The notes under the pieces are model-generated. The model was not told where the DNA came from and searched no databases. It saw nothing but the letters and a program-made list of their open reading frames with translations. From Paracoccaceae bacterium (GTDB lineage Bacteria > Pseudomonadota > Alphaproteobacteria > Rhodobacterales > Rhodobacteraceae), in NCBI GenBank assembly GCA_021296235.1, contig JAGWAS010000001.1:186001-250000 (forward strand): a stretch of 64,000 bases of DNA, in the 5' to 3' direction. The position numbers and the translations under genes are program-made. Shown here one piece after another: positions 31,414-42,876 of the stretch; position 1 is the first letter of the stretch, and each line of letters starts with the position of its first letter.

Positions 31414-33780
31414 TCAGGATTCCGTTCCGTCCGCTGCCGTCACAAACCTTGACATGATGCGCTTGGTTCCCGAACACTTGAATTCAATTTCAAGTCTTTC
31501 ACCCTCGCGGTTCTGGACGACCCCATATCCGAATTTGCGGTGAAACACCCTGTCTCCTCCCGCAAACTCGGTTTTGGCACCAATGGATTCCTGCCGAATG
31601 GAGCGGCCTGAACCCGCCGTCAATTCCCGAGATCTCTGGACCATTCTCCTGTATCCCGGTGCAGAATAGGTATTGGACGTGCTGTGCCCGGAAAATGATG
31701 CATTCGAAATGTCGTGCCCGCCGAGGCGACCCTCACCCTGAGAGAACCCGCCCATCAATCCTGGCGGCGACAGGGTTTGGGTCTCGGAATTCGGAAGTTC
31801 GTCAATGAATCTGGAAGGCACCTGTGAACTCCAGCCACCGTAACTCATGCGGGTTGCGGCACAGGACACAGTGCAAATTTCCATTGCCCGCGTGATTCCG
31901 ACATAGGCAAGGCGCCGTTCTTCCTCAAGGCCCCGCAGAGGCATTTCGTCCAAGCTCCGCTTGGACGGGAAAACCCCCTCCTCCCAAGCGGGAAGGAACA
32001 CAACCGGAAACTCCAACCCCTTTGCTGCGTGGAGTGTCATTATTGACACCTTTTCGCCAACGGAATCCTCAAGGTTCTCGAAGACAAGCGCAACATGCTC
32101 CAGGAATCCTTGCAGATTGTTGAACTTCTCCAGCGATTTTACCAGTTCCTTCAGGTTCTCTACCCGCCCTTCAGCCTCAGGGGTCTTGGTGTTCATCCAC
32201 ATCTGCACGAGGCCAGCTTCGTCAATGATCCGGCCGGCCAATTCGACATGATCCCCCTCGCCGCTGTTCAGCACCGCGGACCATCGCTCCACATTTGCAA
32301 CGAATTTGTTGAGGCCGATCGCTGTTCGTCCGCTGAACTCGTTGTTGCGCAGCAGCACTTTTGCTGCCTCGAACATCGTTAGGCCGGAATTCCTTGCACA
32401 ATCGTGAATCGAAACCAGTGCCTTTTCACCGACGCCCCTCTTCGGAACGTTAACAATTCTGGTGAACGCCAAGTCGTCCGCACCCGAAACCGCAAGCCGG
32501 AAATAGGCAAGCGCATCACGAATTTCCTTTCGCTCGTAAAAGCGCGGGCCGCCGATAACCCGGTAAGGCAGCCCAATTGAAAGGAAGCAGTCCTCCAACT
32601 CCCGCATCAGGAAAGAGGCGCGCACCAACACCGCAATGTCGCCAAGCTCGTATTTCCGGCGGCGGCCGGTCCCGTAGGCCAATGCCTCAATCTCACCACT
32701 AATCCATCTTGCCTCGGCGGCACCGTCCCAGTGGCCGATAAGACGAACTTTTTCGCCACCGGGAACATCCGTCCACAGCGTTTTTCCCAATCGGCCCTCG
32801 TTGTTGCCGATAAGCGCACTGGCAGCACTCAAAATATGCGAAGTCGATCGGTAGTTTTGTTCCAGGCGGACAACCCGTGCCTCGGGAAAACTCTGCTCGA
32901 ATCCCAGAATGTTGCCGACATCGGCCCCGCGCCAGCCATAGATGGATTGATCTTCGTCACCGACGCAGCAGATGTTGCTTTGCCCTTGGGCAAACAATCG
33001 CAGCCAAAGATACTGGGCAGTGTTGATGTCCTGATATTCGTCAACAAGGATGTAGCGGAATCGGCGCTGATAGTCCGCAAGCAATTCCTCATTACTTCGC
33101 AACAACTCGACGACCAGCAGGATCAAATCACCGAAATCCACCGAATTCAGTGTCTCCAGCCGCTCTTGGTACTGCCGATAAAGCCCAACCGCCTTTCCGT
33201 CGAAGGCACCTGACGCCTTGGCCGGAACATCTGACGGAAGCCAGCATTGATTTTTCCATCTGTCAATGACCGCAGCAAGTTGGCGCGCAGGCCATCTCTT
33301 TTCGTCGATTCCCTCGGCCTTAACCAACTGTTTGAGAAGTCTGACCTGATCATCGGTATCAAGTATGGTGAAATTCTGATTGCGCCCCGCAAGCTCGGCA
33401 TGCCGCCTGAGAATCTTGGCCGAGATCGAATGAAAGGTTCCAAGCCACGGAAGTGAATCCACTTGCAGCGTCGAAATCTGGTTGACCCGTTCACGCATTT
33501 CATTCGCCGCCTTGTTAGTAAAGGTAACTGCCAGTATTTGGGATGGCCATGCCCTTGCTGAACAAAGTATGTGCGCTATGCGGGTGGTGAGTGTTTTTGT
33601 CTTGCCCGTTCCAGCACCGGCGAGAACCAACACCGGTCCGTCCAGTGCTTCGACCGCCTCAAGTTGGCGCGCATTGAGGCCCTCAAGATATTGCGGGGGA
33701 CTTCCTGCGGACGCAGGCGCCTCGTCGGATGGAGTTAACGGGAGGCCTGTCGGCATTTCGCCGGGATTGAATCGTTCCAT
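31414..33780 (-). CDS. uvrD: UvrD/PcrA-type ATP-dependent DNA helicase
   Basis: 788 aa; LAGAGTGKTKTLTTRIAHIL, DEYQDINTAQYLWLR, VGDEDQSIYGWRGAD, TLHAAKGLEFPVVFLP. Confidence 0.94.
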   Translation of the reverse strand: MERFNPGEMPTGLPLTPSDEAPASAGSPPQYLEGLNARQLEAVEALDGPVLVLAGAGTGKTKTLTTRIAHILCSARAWPSQILAVTFTNKAANEMRERVNQISTLQVDSLPWLGTFHSISAKILRRHAELAGRNQNFTILDTDDQVRLLKQLVKAEGIDEKRWPARQLAAVIDRWKNQCWLPSDVPAKASGAFDGKAVGLYRQYQERLETLNSVDFGDLILLVVELLRSNEELLADYQRRFRYILVDEYQDINTAQYLWLRLFAQGQSNICCVGDEDQSIYGWRGADVGNILGFEQSFPEARVVRLEQNYRSTSHILSAASALIGNNEGRLGKTLWTDVPGGEKVRLIGHWDGAAEARWISGEIEALAYGTGRRRKYELGDIAVLVRASFLMRELEDCFLSIGLPYRVIGGPRFYERKEIRDALAYFRLAVSGADDLAFTRIVNVPKRGVGEKALVSIHDCARNSGLTMFEAAKVLLRNNEFSGRTAIGLNKFVANVERWSAVLNSGEGDHVELAGRIIDEAGLVQMWMNTKTPEAEGRVENLKELVKSLEKFNNLQGFLEHVALVFENLEDSVGEKVSIMTLHAAKGLEFPVVFLPAWEEGVFPSKRSLDEMPLRGLEEERRLAYVGITRAMEICTVSCAATRMSYGGWSSQVPSRFIDELPNSETQTLSPPGLMGGFSQGEGRLGGHDISNASFSGHSTSNTYSAPGYRRMVQRSRELTAGSGRSIRQESIGAKTEFAGGDRVFHRKFGYGVVQNREGERLEIEFKCSGTKRIMSRFVTAADGTES

Positions 33781-33986
33781 GGGGTGCAGTTAGCGCAATT
33801 TTTGTCACGGGGAAAGAAAAAGTTCCTGATATGTTCCGTTATTGCAAATTGTGGGTTAAGAACCCGATTCGGCGATGCCTTCAGGCGGCCATCCCTGGGG
33901 AGGTTGCAAATGGGAATCGGCAGCTGAACTGTGCCGGTGCCGTTGGTTCGAATGCACGGAAAAACTCGGGGGATATGGATTAAGAG

Positions 33987-36900
33987 ATGCCGAAATTCAA
34001 GAAAATCCTGGTGGCCAACCGAGGTGAAATCGCTGTTCGAATCATGCGCGCTGCCAACGAGATGGGAAAAGTCACAGTCTCGGTGTTCGCCGAGGAGGAC
34101 AAGCTGTCGCTGCACAGGTTCAAGTCGGATGAGGCCTACCGAATCGGTCGCGGGTTGGGTCCGGTTGAGGCATATCTTTCAATTGAGGAAATAATGCGGG
34201 TGGCCAGACACTCCGGTGCCGACGCCATTCATCCGGGATATGGCCTCCTGTCGGAAAATCCCGAGCTGTCGGATGCCTGCAGCCGGGCAGGCATAACCTT
34301 CATCGGTCCTGACAGCGAAACCATGCGGTTGCTGGGTGACAAATCTTCCGCGCGCAAGGTGGCGGTTGAAGCGGGTGTTCCTGTCATTCCGGCAACCGAC
34401 CTGCTGCCGGAGGACATCAATGCTGTCCGGCAGATGGCAGATGTGCTCGGATACCCTCTCATGCTCAAGGCCGCTTGGGGAGGCGGTGGTCGAGGCATGC
34501 GGAGAATCGCTTCGCCGAATGACATTGAAACCGCAATTAAGGAAGGCAGAAGTGAGGCAAGGGCGGCGTTCGGCAACGATGCATGCTTCCTTGAAAAACT
34601 GATTACAAACGCGAAACATGTCGAGGTTCAGATCCTGGGCGATTCAAGCGGCAACGTGTTCCACCTGTTTGAGCGGGATTGCTCGATCCAGCGTCGCAAC
34701 CAGAAGATCGTGGAACGGGCCCCTGCCCCATTCCTTACCGAAAATCAGCGGCTGACCGTATGTGAATTCGGAATCAAGATCGCGAAACACACAGGTTACC
34801 GAAATGCCGGAACCGTCGAATTCCTGTTGGATGCCGAAACCGGAAGCTTCCATTTCATTGAAGTCAATCCAAGGATTCAGGTCGAGCACACCGTAACCGA
34901 AGAGGTAACGGGAATTGACATCGTAAGAGCGCAGATCCTGATCGCCGAGGGGGCAACCCTGGAAGATGCAACGGGGTTTGCATCACAGGATGCCATTTCC
35001 CTGAAGGGGCATGCGATCCAGACCCGAATCACCACCGAGGATCCGCTCAACAATTTCATCCCCGACTATGGGCGGATTGTTGCATACCGGTCTGCAACGG
35101 GAATGGGGATACGCCTTGACGAAGGCACAGCCTATTCGGGAGGTGTGATAACGCGCTACTATGACTCGCTTCTCGTGAAGGTAACAGCATGGGCGCCCAC
35201 TCCGGGCGATGCGATCAAAAGGATGGGCCGGGCCCTCCGCGAATTCAGGATCAGGGGCGTCGCCACAAACATTGCCTTCGTCGAAAACCTGTTGAACCAT
35301 CCGGCCTTCCTTTCGGACGAATACTCGACGACATTCATTGATCGGACGCCTGACCTGTTCACGTTCAGGAAACGGCGGGACCGGGCAACCAGAATACTTC
35401 GATACATTGCTGACGTGACCGTCAACGGCAACCCGGAGACCGCTGGGCGGAACACGGCGCCGACGCCGCTGAAGACACCGGTTCCACCACCATTGTCCGA
35501 AGAGAGGTCGGAACTGGGTCCGAAGCAAATCCTCACGGAACGCGGCCCAAAGGGATTGGCCGATTGGATTCTCGATCAAGATCAGTTGTTTGTTACCGAC
35601 ACCACAATGCGCGACGCACACCAGTCGCTCCTTGCAACGCGCATGCGGTCTTTTGACATCATTGGAGCTGCCGACGCCTATTCGTCTAACCTGCCTGAGC
35701 TCTTTTCGCTCGAATGTTGGGGTGGGGCCTCGTTTGATGTTGCATATCGATTTTTGAAGGAATGCCCGTGGCAGAGGCTAAGGGACATTCGTTCGAGGGC
35801 ACCAAACATCATGACCCAGATGCTGTTGCGGGCATCAAACGGTGTTGGCTACTCAAATTACCCGGACAATGTAATCCAGTTCTTTGTAAGCCAAGCGGCA
35901 ACTTCCGGCATTGATGTATTCAGGGTTTTTGACAGCCTCAACTGGGTTGAGAACATGCGGGTTGCCATGGACGCGGTAATTGAATCCGGAAAGGTCTGCG
36001 AAGCGGCGATCTGCTACACTGGGGACATCTCCAACCCGGAACGGTCAAAGTACGACCTCAACTACTACGTCTCCCTTGCAGCGGAACTAAAGGAGGCAGG
36101 TGCACACTTCCTGTCGATCAAGGATATGTCGGGGGTCCTTAAACCGTCGGCGGCCAGCGTGCTGGTGCGGGCGCTGAAAGAAGAAGTGGGTCTGCCCATT
36201 CATCTCCATACACATGACACGAGTGGCATGGGAATCGCGACGGCACTCGCGGCGGCCGACGCCGGCGCCGACGTCATCGACGCGGCAATTGATTCATTCT
36301 CCGGTGGCACATCGCAACCTTGCATGGGATCGATCGTCGAAGCACTCCGCGACTCAAATCGCGACACAGGTCTTGACGTATCCGCAATCAGAGGGCTCTC
36401 GGAATACTGGGCTGACGTCAGAGGCCTTTACGCGGCGTTCGACGAAGGCCTGCCTGCCCCAGCCTCGGAGATTTTTCTGCACGAGATGCCTGGTGGCCAG
36501 TTCTCGAACCTAAAGGCACAGGCACGATCACTCGGGCTGCAGGATCGCTGGCCGGAAATTGCAGCTGCCTATGCTGAAGCAAATCTCATGTTTGGCGACA
36601 TCGTAAAGGTCACGCCGACATCAAAGGTGGTTGGCGACATGGCGCTGATGATGGTGAGCCAAGGCGTGTCCAGAAAAGAAATCGAGGATCCAGACATCGA
36701 AGTTGCCTTTCCGTCATCGGTGGTCGATCTCATGCGGGGCAACATTGGTCAACCGGTCGGAGGGTTTCCGGAAGGGCTAAGGAAGAAAGTTCTGAAGGGC
36801 GAAACCCCGATGGATGTCCGTCCGGGCGAGTTGCTTGAACCAATTGACATTGAAGCAACACGACGGAGCCTGTCGGACCAGTTGAACGGCTTTGAGGTCG

Positions 36901-37457
36901 ATGATGAGGATTTGGCGGGGTATCTGATGTATCCGTCGGTGTTTCTTGATTATATGGGACACCATCAAAAATTTGGTCCCGTGCGGACGCTTCCGACCAG
37001 GGTTTTCCTCTATGGAATGAAACCCCAGGAGGTCATCAGCGTCGACATTGATCCGGGAAAGACGCTTGAGATTCAATTGCAGGCGGTCGGAGCGACAGGT
37101 GATGACGGCCATGCCAGGGTTTTCTTTGAATTGAATGGCCAGCCACGGACAATCCGCATTGCTGATCGCGCAGCGGTCGCGATGGCTCCACAACCTCTCA
37201 TCGCCGAATCCGGCAATCCGCTGCATGTCGGAGCCCCCATGCCCGGGACGGTGGCTTCAATCTCGGTCCAGCAAGGGCAGCATGTCGGAAAAGGTGAAAT
37301 CCTGCTTACGATTGAAGCAATGAAGATGGAGGTCGGGGTCTACTCCGAACTGGGCGGTGAGGTTGCAGAAATTCATGTAAAGCCGGGTCAGCCCTTCGAA
37401 GCCAAACAACTGCTGATTGAAATCAATCCCGAAACCAACCCTGCAGATGCACATTAG
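33987..37457 (+). CDS. pyc: Pyruvate carboxylase
   Basis: 1156 aa; biotin carboxylase N-terminus, carboxyltransferase DTTMRDAHQSLLATRMR, biotinyl motif IEAMKMEVGVYSE. Confidence 0.96.
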   Translation: MPKFKKILVANRGEIAVRIMRAANEMGKVTVSVFAEEDKLSLHRFKSDEAYRIGRGLGPVEAYLSIEEIMRVARHSGADAIHPGYGLLSENPELSDACSRAGITFIGPDSETMRLLGDKSSARKVAVEAGVPVIPATDLLPEDINAVRQMADVLGYPLMLKAAWGGGGRGMRRIASPNDIETAIKEGRSEARAAFGNDACFLEKLITNAKHVEVQILGDSSGNVFHLFERDCSIQRRNQKIVERAPAPFLTENQRLTVCEFGIKIAKHTGYRNAGTVEFLLDAETGSFHFIEVNPRIQVEHTVTEEVTGIDIVRAQILIAEGATLEDATGFASQDAISLKGHAIQTRITTEDPLNNFIPDYGRIVAYRSATGMGIRLDEGTAYSGGVITRYYDSLLVKVTAWAPTPGDAIKRMGRALREFRIRGVATNIAFVENLLNHPAFLSDEYSTTFIDRTPDLFTFRKRRDRATRILRYIADVTVNGNPETAGRNTAPTPLKTPVPPPLSEERSELGPKQILTERGPKGLADWILDQDQLFVTDTTMRDAHQSLLATRMRSFDIIGAADAYSSNLPELFSLECWGGASFDVAYRFLKECPWQRLRDIRSRAPNIMTQMLLRASNGVGYSNYPDNVIQFFVSQAATSGIDVFRVFDSLNWVENMRVAMDAVIESGKVCEAAICYTGDISNPERSKYDLNYYVSLAAELKEAGAHFLSIKDMSGVLKPSAASVLVRALKEEVGLPIHLHTHDTSGMGIATALAAADAGADVIDAAIDSFSGGTSQPCMGSIVEALRDSNRDTGLDVSAIRGLSEYWADVRGLYAAFDEGLPAPASEIFLHEMPGGQFSNLKAQARSLGLQDRWPEIAAAYAEANLMFGDIVKVTPTSKVVGDMALMMVSQGVSRKEIEDPDIEVAFPSSVVDLMRGNIGQPVGGFPEGLRKKVLKGETPMDVRPGELLEPIDIEATRRSLSDQLNGFEVDDEDLAGYLMYPSVFLDYMGHHQKFGPVRTLPTRVFLYGMKPQEVISVDIDPGKTLEIQLQAVGATGDDGHARVFFELNGQPRTIRIADRAAVAMAPQPLIAESGNPLHVGAPMPGTVASISVQQGQHVGKGEILLTIEAMKMEVGVYSELGGEVAEIHVKPGQPFEAKQLLIEINPETNPADAH

Positions 37458-37544
37458 TCACACCCCTTCGGTGCGCACTCGGAGCAGACGGAAACTGAAA
37501 GGTTCCGGCCACAAGCCGGCTGACCCGTCCAAAAGGAGCAAAAG

Positions 37545-38261
37545 ATGCTTGAATTGATGACGCAGCCCGAGGTTTGGGCGAGCTTCGTTTCCCTTGCAAT
37601 CATTGAGATCGTGCTTGGAGTCGACAATGTGCTGTTCATATCGATTGCGGCCTCAAGATTGCCTGAGAGCCAAAGGAGAAAAGCACGCTTACTCGGTCTC
37701 GGCATCGGTATGTTCCTGCGGATCGCGCTGCTGTTTGCGATTTCCTGGGTGGCGTCCCTGACAGCACCTGTGTTCACCATCTCCGGTTTCGATGCAAGTT
37801 GGCGCGACATAATTCTCGTGGGTGGCGGATTCTTCCTGATATGGAAGTCTGCCGACGAGATCTTCAATGAACTCGAACACCAGCGCACGCAGACCCGTCA
37901 ACGGCATGCGAGATTTTGGCCCGTCATTGGGCAAATCATGGTTTTGGATGTTGTCTTTTCGCTCGATTCCGTCATCACCGCTGTCGGCATTGCCGAACAT
38001 GTTGAGGTCATGGTCGCCGCAATTATCGTTGCGGTACTCGTCATGATGTTCTTTGCTGAGGGCCTGTCTGCATTTGTTGAACGACATCCGTCAGCCAAGA
38101 TGCTTGCCATTGCGATACTCGCCATGGTTGGAATGGCCCTCGTGGCTGATGGCCTGCATCACCATGTCGACAGGGAATACCTATACGTGGCTATGCTGTT
38201 CGCTTGCTGTGTGGAAACGTTGAACCTGATCAGGCAAAAGCGGCACGGCAAGAAGGGTTGA
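37545..38261 (+). CDS. TerC family membrane protein
   Basis: 238 aa; VSLAIIEIVLGVDNVLFISI and VLDVVFSLDSVITAVG duplicated TerC motifs. Confidence 0.92.
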   Translation: MLELMTQPEVWASFVSLAIIEIVLGVDNVLFISIAASRLPESQRRKARLLGLGIGMFLRIALLFAISWVASLTAPVFTISGFDASWRDIILVGGGFFLIWKSADEIFNELEHQRTQTRQRHARFWPVIGQIMVLDVVFSLDSVITAVGIAEHVEVMVAAIIVAVLVMMFFAEGLSAFVERHPSAKMLAIAILAMVGMALVADGLHHHVDREYLYVAMLFACCVETLNLIRQKRHGKKG

Positions 38262-38537
38262 TGCAATCCCTGCAATGCACGGGCTTCATTCGCCAGCAGA
38301 TCATGCCATCCTTGGCCATGGATTTGTTCGAAGGCTCGACATTCCGGTGATACCAACTTCACCGCGCATGCACATCAGATGCCGTCATCCATCAGAGACA
38401 GAGGTGCAGATCAACGGCGATTCAGATATCGGTTGAACCTGACCATTTGCAACGAAGATTGATTGCCCCGCAGCTTTAGATGTGCCGTTTTTGCTTGCAG
38501 GCGGGTTCCGGGAATTCTAGAAACGGCATCCACGGAT

Positions 38538-38612
38538 GCGGGCGTAGCTCAGGGGTAGAGCACAACCTTGCCAAGGTTGGGGTCGTGGGTTCGAATCCCA
38601 TCGCCCGCTCCA
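38538..38612 (+). tRNA. tRNA-Gly(GCC)
   Basis: GCGGGCG...CGCCCGC acceptor stem, anticodon loop TTGCCAA, T-loop TTCGAAT, encoded CCA. Confidence 0.97.
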
Positions 38613-38944
38613 AATGTTTCGGATAGCTCAAGCTGGCAATCCCAACCGCGCAGTTGTTTTATGATGGCTGTTGTGGAACTCAAGTCAGATCGAAATCCTC
38701 GTCCAAATATTCCTCAATCAATTGCACGATGTCGATCAGGTCCTAATCAACTGTTGGATGCCGAATAATACGTTAGGGCAACATTTTGGTGATTGCTCAG
38801 GCTTCTAGTTGTGAGCCTTGTCAAACAAATCATCAACACCATTCTGCCATACATGGTGAGGCGCATTTGTCCGCTTGCGAATGGTCCCGCTCATGACTTG
38901 GAGGCCAAATCCCGTATGTGGACGCCCCCGACGGTGCAAGCGGG

Positions 38945-39190
38945 GATTTGAACAATTCATGACATGGCGTCTGCCGCCTGCCATGTCCAGATTCCTGAAA
39001 CCCGCCTTTTCGAGCATGTTCATATATCCCATGCAACGGCAGTCCAGGGACATCCGGTCGAGAGGAAATGCCTCAATGACCCCTGCCCCGTAACCAGTTG
39101 CAGTTCAGGAAGTTTCGTTCAACAGCTTTGCCATAAGCCCCATGCTTCCGGATCGGCACGAAATGTTGAGGCAAACGGTGGCCCATGGCC
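38945..39190 (-). pseudogene. GNAT acetyltransferase C-terminal remnant with in-frame TGA
   Basis: Minus frame reads PWATVCLNISCRSGSMGLMAKLLNETS*TATGYGAGVIEAFPLDRMSLDCRCMGYMNMLEKAGFRNLDMAGGRRHVMNC, a GNAT-like C-terminus interrupted by one stop. Confidence 0.5.
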
Positions 39191-39561
39191 TTAATCCGCC
39201 GTCGGATGTCAAAAATTGGTCGTGCATCGGTCTGGAGGATTCATGGGGAGCAATCGACACAAATCCGGCAGATCAATCGTCGGGCCGGGCAAAAATTTTG
39301 GCATCCAAACGTCGCGATTCCATGTCGAAGAGCGAGACCTTTCATCGCCACCGACACTTAACCTCCTTAGTTTTTTTGCAAGCCGGATGATGCGTTTCTC
39401 CGAACAATGCAACAGCAGCCAATCGCCGTTCCGTCCGCAACCGGTTCCGTTCCAATTGTACGGCATTGCGGAAAATTCGGGACAAGCCCGTCTTTTCGAC
39501 AAGGTTCAACCAATATATAGCGATCCCGCCCAGCACCCCGCCACGGGGCATCGGAGATCAC

Positions 39562-40152
39562 ATGATGCGAATTTCAACCGTCGAAAGGAAAACGGCAGAA
39601 ACGCGTGTTTGCGTTCAGATTGACCTGGACGGCAACGGGTCCTGCAAATGCAACAGCGGGATTGGTTTTTTTGACCACATGCTGGAACAGCTGGGCAGGC
39701 ATTCGATGATCGACCTGTCAGTCAAAGCGACCGGTGATATGCATATTGATGATCACCACACGGTTGAGGATGTCGGCATCGTCCTTGGACAGGCCCTCGC
39801 AGAGGCAGTTGGCGACAAGGCGGGAATCCGGCGCTATGGATCCTGCCAGTTGCCGATGGATGATGCATGGATTGACGTCGCCCTTGATGTCTCAGGAAGG
39901 CCATATCTCGCTTGGGACGTTGCGATGCCGCGAAACAAAATCGGCAGTTTCGACAGCGAGCTCGTCCGCGAGTTCTTTCAGGCATTTGCCATGAATGCCG
40001 GGATTACCCTTCACGTGTCAAAACGCAGCGGGTTCAATACACATCACATTGCGGAGGCGACGTTCAAGGCCGTTGCGCGGGCGTTGCGGATGGCGTTCGA
40101 ACCTGATCCGCGGAATGAATCCAAGGTACCTTCCACCAAAGGTTTGCTCTAG
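39562..40152 (+). CDS. hisB: Imidazoleglycerol-phosphate dehydratase
   Basis: [37 protein letters not shown]; start at ATG 39562. Confidence 0.95.
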   Translation: MMRISTVERKTAETRVCVQIDLDGNGSCKCNSGIGFFDHMLEQLGRHSMIDLSVKATGDMHIDDHHTVEDVGIVLGQALAEAVGDKAGIRRYGSCQLPMDDAWIDVALDVSGRPYLAWDVAMPRNKIGSFDSELVREFFQAFAMNAGITLHVSKRSGFNTHHIAEATFKAVARALRMAFEPDPRNESKVPSTKGLL

Positions 40153-40153
40153 C

Positions 40154-40789
40154 ATGACCAGCGTCATAGTTGACTATGGTTCCGGAAATCTTCACTCCGT
40201 CGAGAAGAGTTTCCGCAAAATGGCCAACAAACTTGGTGCCGACAACATACTGCTGACATCCTGTCCTGAACGGGTTGCGAACGCCGAGCGCATCATTCTG
40301 CCTGGTGTGGGTGCGTTCGCCGCATGCAGGGACTCCCTCAGCCGCAGCGGCCTGTTTGAAGCAGTTGAACATGCAACCATTCGCAGAGGGGTGCCATTTC
40401 TGGGCATTTGCGTTGGAATGCAGCTTCTTGCAACGGTCGGACTTGAGCACGGACACACACCCGGCTTTGACTGGATTCCGGGCCAAGTTGAACCGGTCCA
40501 GCCAAATGACAGAAAGCTGAAGATTCCTCACATGGGATGGAATGAGCTTGGTCCCAGTCTTCATCACCCGCTGTTTCATGGATTGCCGCCGGTAACGGAT
40601 GTCTATTTTGTCCATTCCTATCACTTCGTGCCGAAGGATCCGGCAGCGGCGATCGCCTGGACCGATTATTCCGGCCCCATAGTTGCCGCTGTGGCGCGCG
40701 ACAATATCTGTGGCGTCCAGTTTCATCCGGAAAAGAGCCAAATCGCCGGACTGGGTATCGTCGGAAATTTCCTGAGTTGGAGGCCCTGA
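40154..40789 (+). CDS. hisH: Imidazole glycerol phosphate synthase glutaminase subunit
   Basis: Start at ATG 40154 (MTSVIVDYGSGN); GVPFLGICVGMQLLA, GVQFHPEKSQ. Confidence 0.95.
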   Translation: MTSVIVDYGSGNLHSVEKSFRKMANKLGADNILLTSCPERVANAERIILPGVGAFAACRDSLSRSGLFEAVEHATIRRGVPFLGICVGMQLLATVGLEHGHTPGFDWIPGQVEPVQPNDRKLKIPHMGWNELGPSLHHPLFHGLPPVTDVYFVHSYHFVPKDPAAAIAWTDYSGPIVAAVARDNICGVQFHPEKSQIAGLGIVGNFLSWRP

Positions 40790-40793
40790 CAGA

Positions 40794-41543
40794 ATGATCA
40801 TTATGCCGGCCATAGACATTCAGAACGGATCATGTGTTCGACTTGTAAGGGGTGACCCCGCCACCGCCAACATCTTCAGCGACAATCCGACCGACCAAGC
40901 AGCAGCCTTCGCAGCAGCCGGTTGCAGCCGGATACATGTTGTGGACCTGGATGGCGCATTCGCCGGGCATCCGGCCAATGTTTCGGCTGTTGAAGCGATC
41001 ATCGGCAAGGTGAACCTTGAGGTTCAGCTTGGTGGCGGGATTCGAGATCTTGCCACCGTTGAAAGTTGGCTCGAAAAGGGAATTCAACAAGTGATACTCG
41101 GAACGGCGGCTGTCGAAGACCGCAGGCTGGTTGCCGAAATCGTCAAGAAGAACCCGGGCCGGATAATCGGTGGAATCGACGCAAAGAACGGATTTGCCGC
41201 AACAAGGGGTTGGGTCAAAACCAGTTCCGTCCGCGCCGTTGACCTGGCACTTCAGCTTGAGGATTTGGGCATCTCCTCAATCATTTTCACCGATATAGAC
41301 AGGGACGGAGCAATGGGCGGGCCGAATCTTGAAGCTGTTGCCGAAATGGTTGCCGCGGTCGGGATTCCAGTCTACGCATCGGGCGGTGTTTCTTCCATGC
41401 AGGACCTTCGACGCCTCGCGGCGCTTGATGCAGGTGTGCACGGCGTCATTGTTGGTCGGGCCATCTATGACGGCTCCATTGATCTCAAGGTCGCGCTCAA
41501 TGAGTTTCCCGGACATGGCGGCGGTAATCAGGTTATGTCATGA
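40794..41543 (+). CDS. hisA: ProFAR isomerase
   Basis: 249 aa; MPAIDIQNGSCVRLVRGD, EVQLGGGIRDLATVESWLEKG. Confidence 0.95.
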   Translation: MIIMPAIDIQNGSCVRLVRGDPATANIFSDNPTDQAAAFAAAGCSRIHVVDLDGAFAGHPANVSAVEAIIGKVNLEVQLGGGIRDLATVESWLEKGIQQVILGTAAVEDRRLVAEIVKKNPGRIIGGIDAKNGFAATRGWVKTSSVRAVDLALQLEDLGISSIIFTDIDRDGAMGGPNLEAVAEMVAAVGIPVYASGGVSSMQDLRRLAALDAGVHGVIVGRAIYDGSIDLKVALNEFPGHGGGNQVMS

Positions 41544-41607
41544 TTGAATTTTTGCCCCCCTTCCTGCTCTTCACCGGACCGCAAACTGAAAATCGGGGAT
41601 GTGCCCA

Positions 41608-42369
41608 ATGTTGAAGGTAAGGGTTATTCCATGCCTCGACGTTAAAGACGGCAGAATCGTCAAAGGCATCAACTTTGTAGACCTCACCGACGCAGGCGAT
41701 CCTGTGGAGGTGGCTCGGAAATACGATTCCGACGGGGCTGACGAGCTTTGCTTCCTCGATATTGCGGCTTCGCAAGAAAATCGGGGAACAATCCTGAACT
41801 TGGCGTCGCAGACCGCCGAAACGTGTTTCATGCCGCTGACGATAGGCGGCGGCATTCGCAACAATGACGATGTCGAGATGCTGCTGCGTGCCGGTGCCGA
41901 CAAAGTATCCTTCAACACGGCAGCGGTGGCAAACCCGGAAGTTGTGTCAACAGCAGCGAACCGGTTCGGAAACCAGTGCATCGTTGTTGCAATTGACGCC
42001 AAGGCAGTCGACGACGGAAAGTGGGAGATATTCACCCATGGAGGTCGCAGATCGACCGGAATCGATGCGATATACTTTGCTCGCGAGATGGAACGGCGAG
42101 GAGCGGGCGAGATACTGCTGACCGGAATTGACACCGACGGAACCAAGACCGGATTTAACCTCGAACTCACGCGAAGTGTTTCAAGCCATGTCGGCATTCC
42201 GGTTATCGCTTCCGGCGGCGTTGGCAATCTCCAGCACCTGGTGGATGGGATCATCAAAGGCGGTGCATCCGCCGTGCTTGCGGCGTCAATTTTTCATTTT
42301 GGCGAGCATACGATCAAGGAGGCCAAGCAGCACATGGCTGCAGCCGGAATTCCGGTGCGAATAACATGA
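41608..42369 (+). CDS. hisF: Imidazole glycerol phosphate synthase cyclase subunit
   Basis: [54 protein letters not shown]. Confidence 0.96.
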   Translation: MLKVRVIPCLDVKDGRIVKGINFVDLTDAGDPVEVARKYDSDGADELCFLDIAASQENRGTILNLASQTAETCFMPLTIGGGIRNNDDVEMLLRAGADKVSFNTAAVANPEVVSTAANRFGNQCIVVAIDAKAVDDGKWEIFTHGGRRSTGIDAIYFAREMERRGAGEILLTGIDTDGTKTGFNLELTRSVSSHVGIPVIASGGVGNLQHLVDGIIKGGASAVLAASIFHFGEHTIKEAKQHMAAAGIPVRIT

Positions 42370-42689
42370 ACATACTGAACGAACTTGAACGGACGATAGC
42401 GGATCGGAGCAAAGCCGACCCGAACATGTCCCACACGGCGAAACTGCTGTCCGGCGGACGGCAAGGCTGCGCCAAGAAGCTTGGCGAAGAAGCGGTTGAG
42501 GCAGTGATCGCAGGCTCGACCGGCAGTCGCCGTGAGTTGGTGCATGAGGCTGCCGATGTACTCTACCATCTATTGGTTCTTCTGGCAGCGAACAGTGTTT
42601 CACTCTGCGATGTTCTCAAGGAACTCGAACGGCGCCAAGGAACTTCCGGCATTGAGGAGAAGCAACGTCGAGCAGAAGACGAAGTTTGA
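42366..42689 (+). CDS. hisE: Phosphoribosyl-ATP pyrophosphatase
   Basis: 107 aa; [31 protein letters not shown]; 4-bp overlap with hisF. Confidence 0.94.
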   Translation: MNILNELERTIADRSKADPNMSHTAKLLSGGRQGCAKKLGEEAVEAVIAGSTGSRRELVHEAADVLYHLLVLLAANSVSLCDVLKELERRQGTSGIEEKQRRAEDEV

Positions 42690-42876
42690 ATTCGCCCCTG
42701 CGCCCCACCCATGCATCGTGCCGAAAGAAGGTTCGGGGAATTGCCGTCAACGCTGATGCAAACCATGCCCGACGACACACCGCAATGCCTTGGAGAATTG
42801 AACTGGGCAGGAACTTCGGCTACTATCTCGAGTCAACGATGGCAAAAGGACTTAACGAGTATCAACGGTGGGAAGC

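Noticed and set aside
34983-35621. 212-aa minus-strand ORF inside the pyruvate carboxylase gene
   Set aside because: Antisense shadow ORF over strongly conserved pyc motifs.
37458-37544. yybP-ykoY manganese riboswitch ahead of terC
   Set aside because: The 87-nt gap lacks the conserved yybP-ykoY core; only a short CCGGC-CACAA-GCCGG hairpin is visible.
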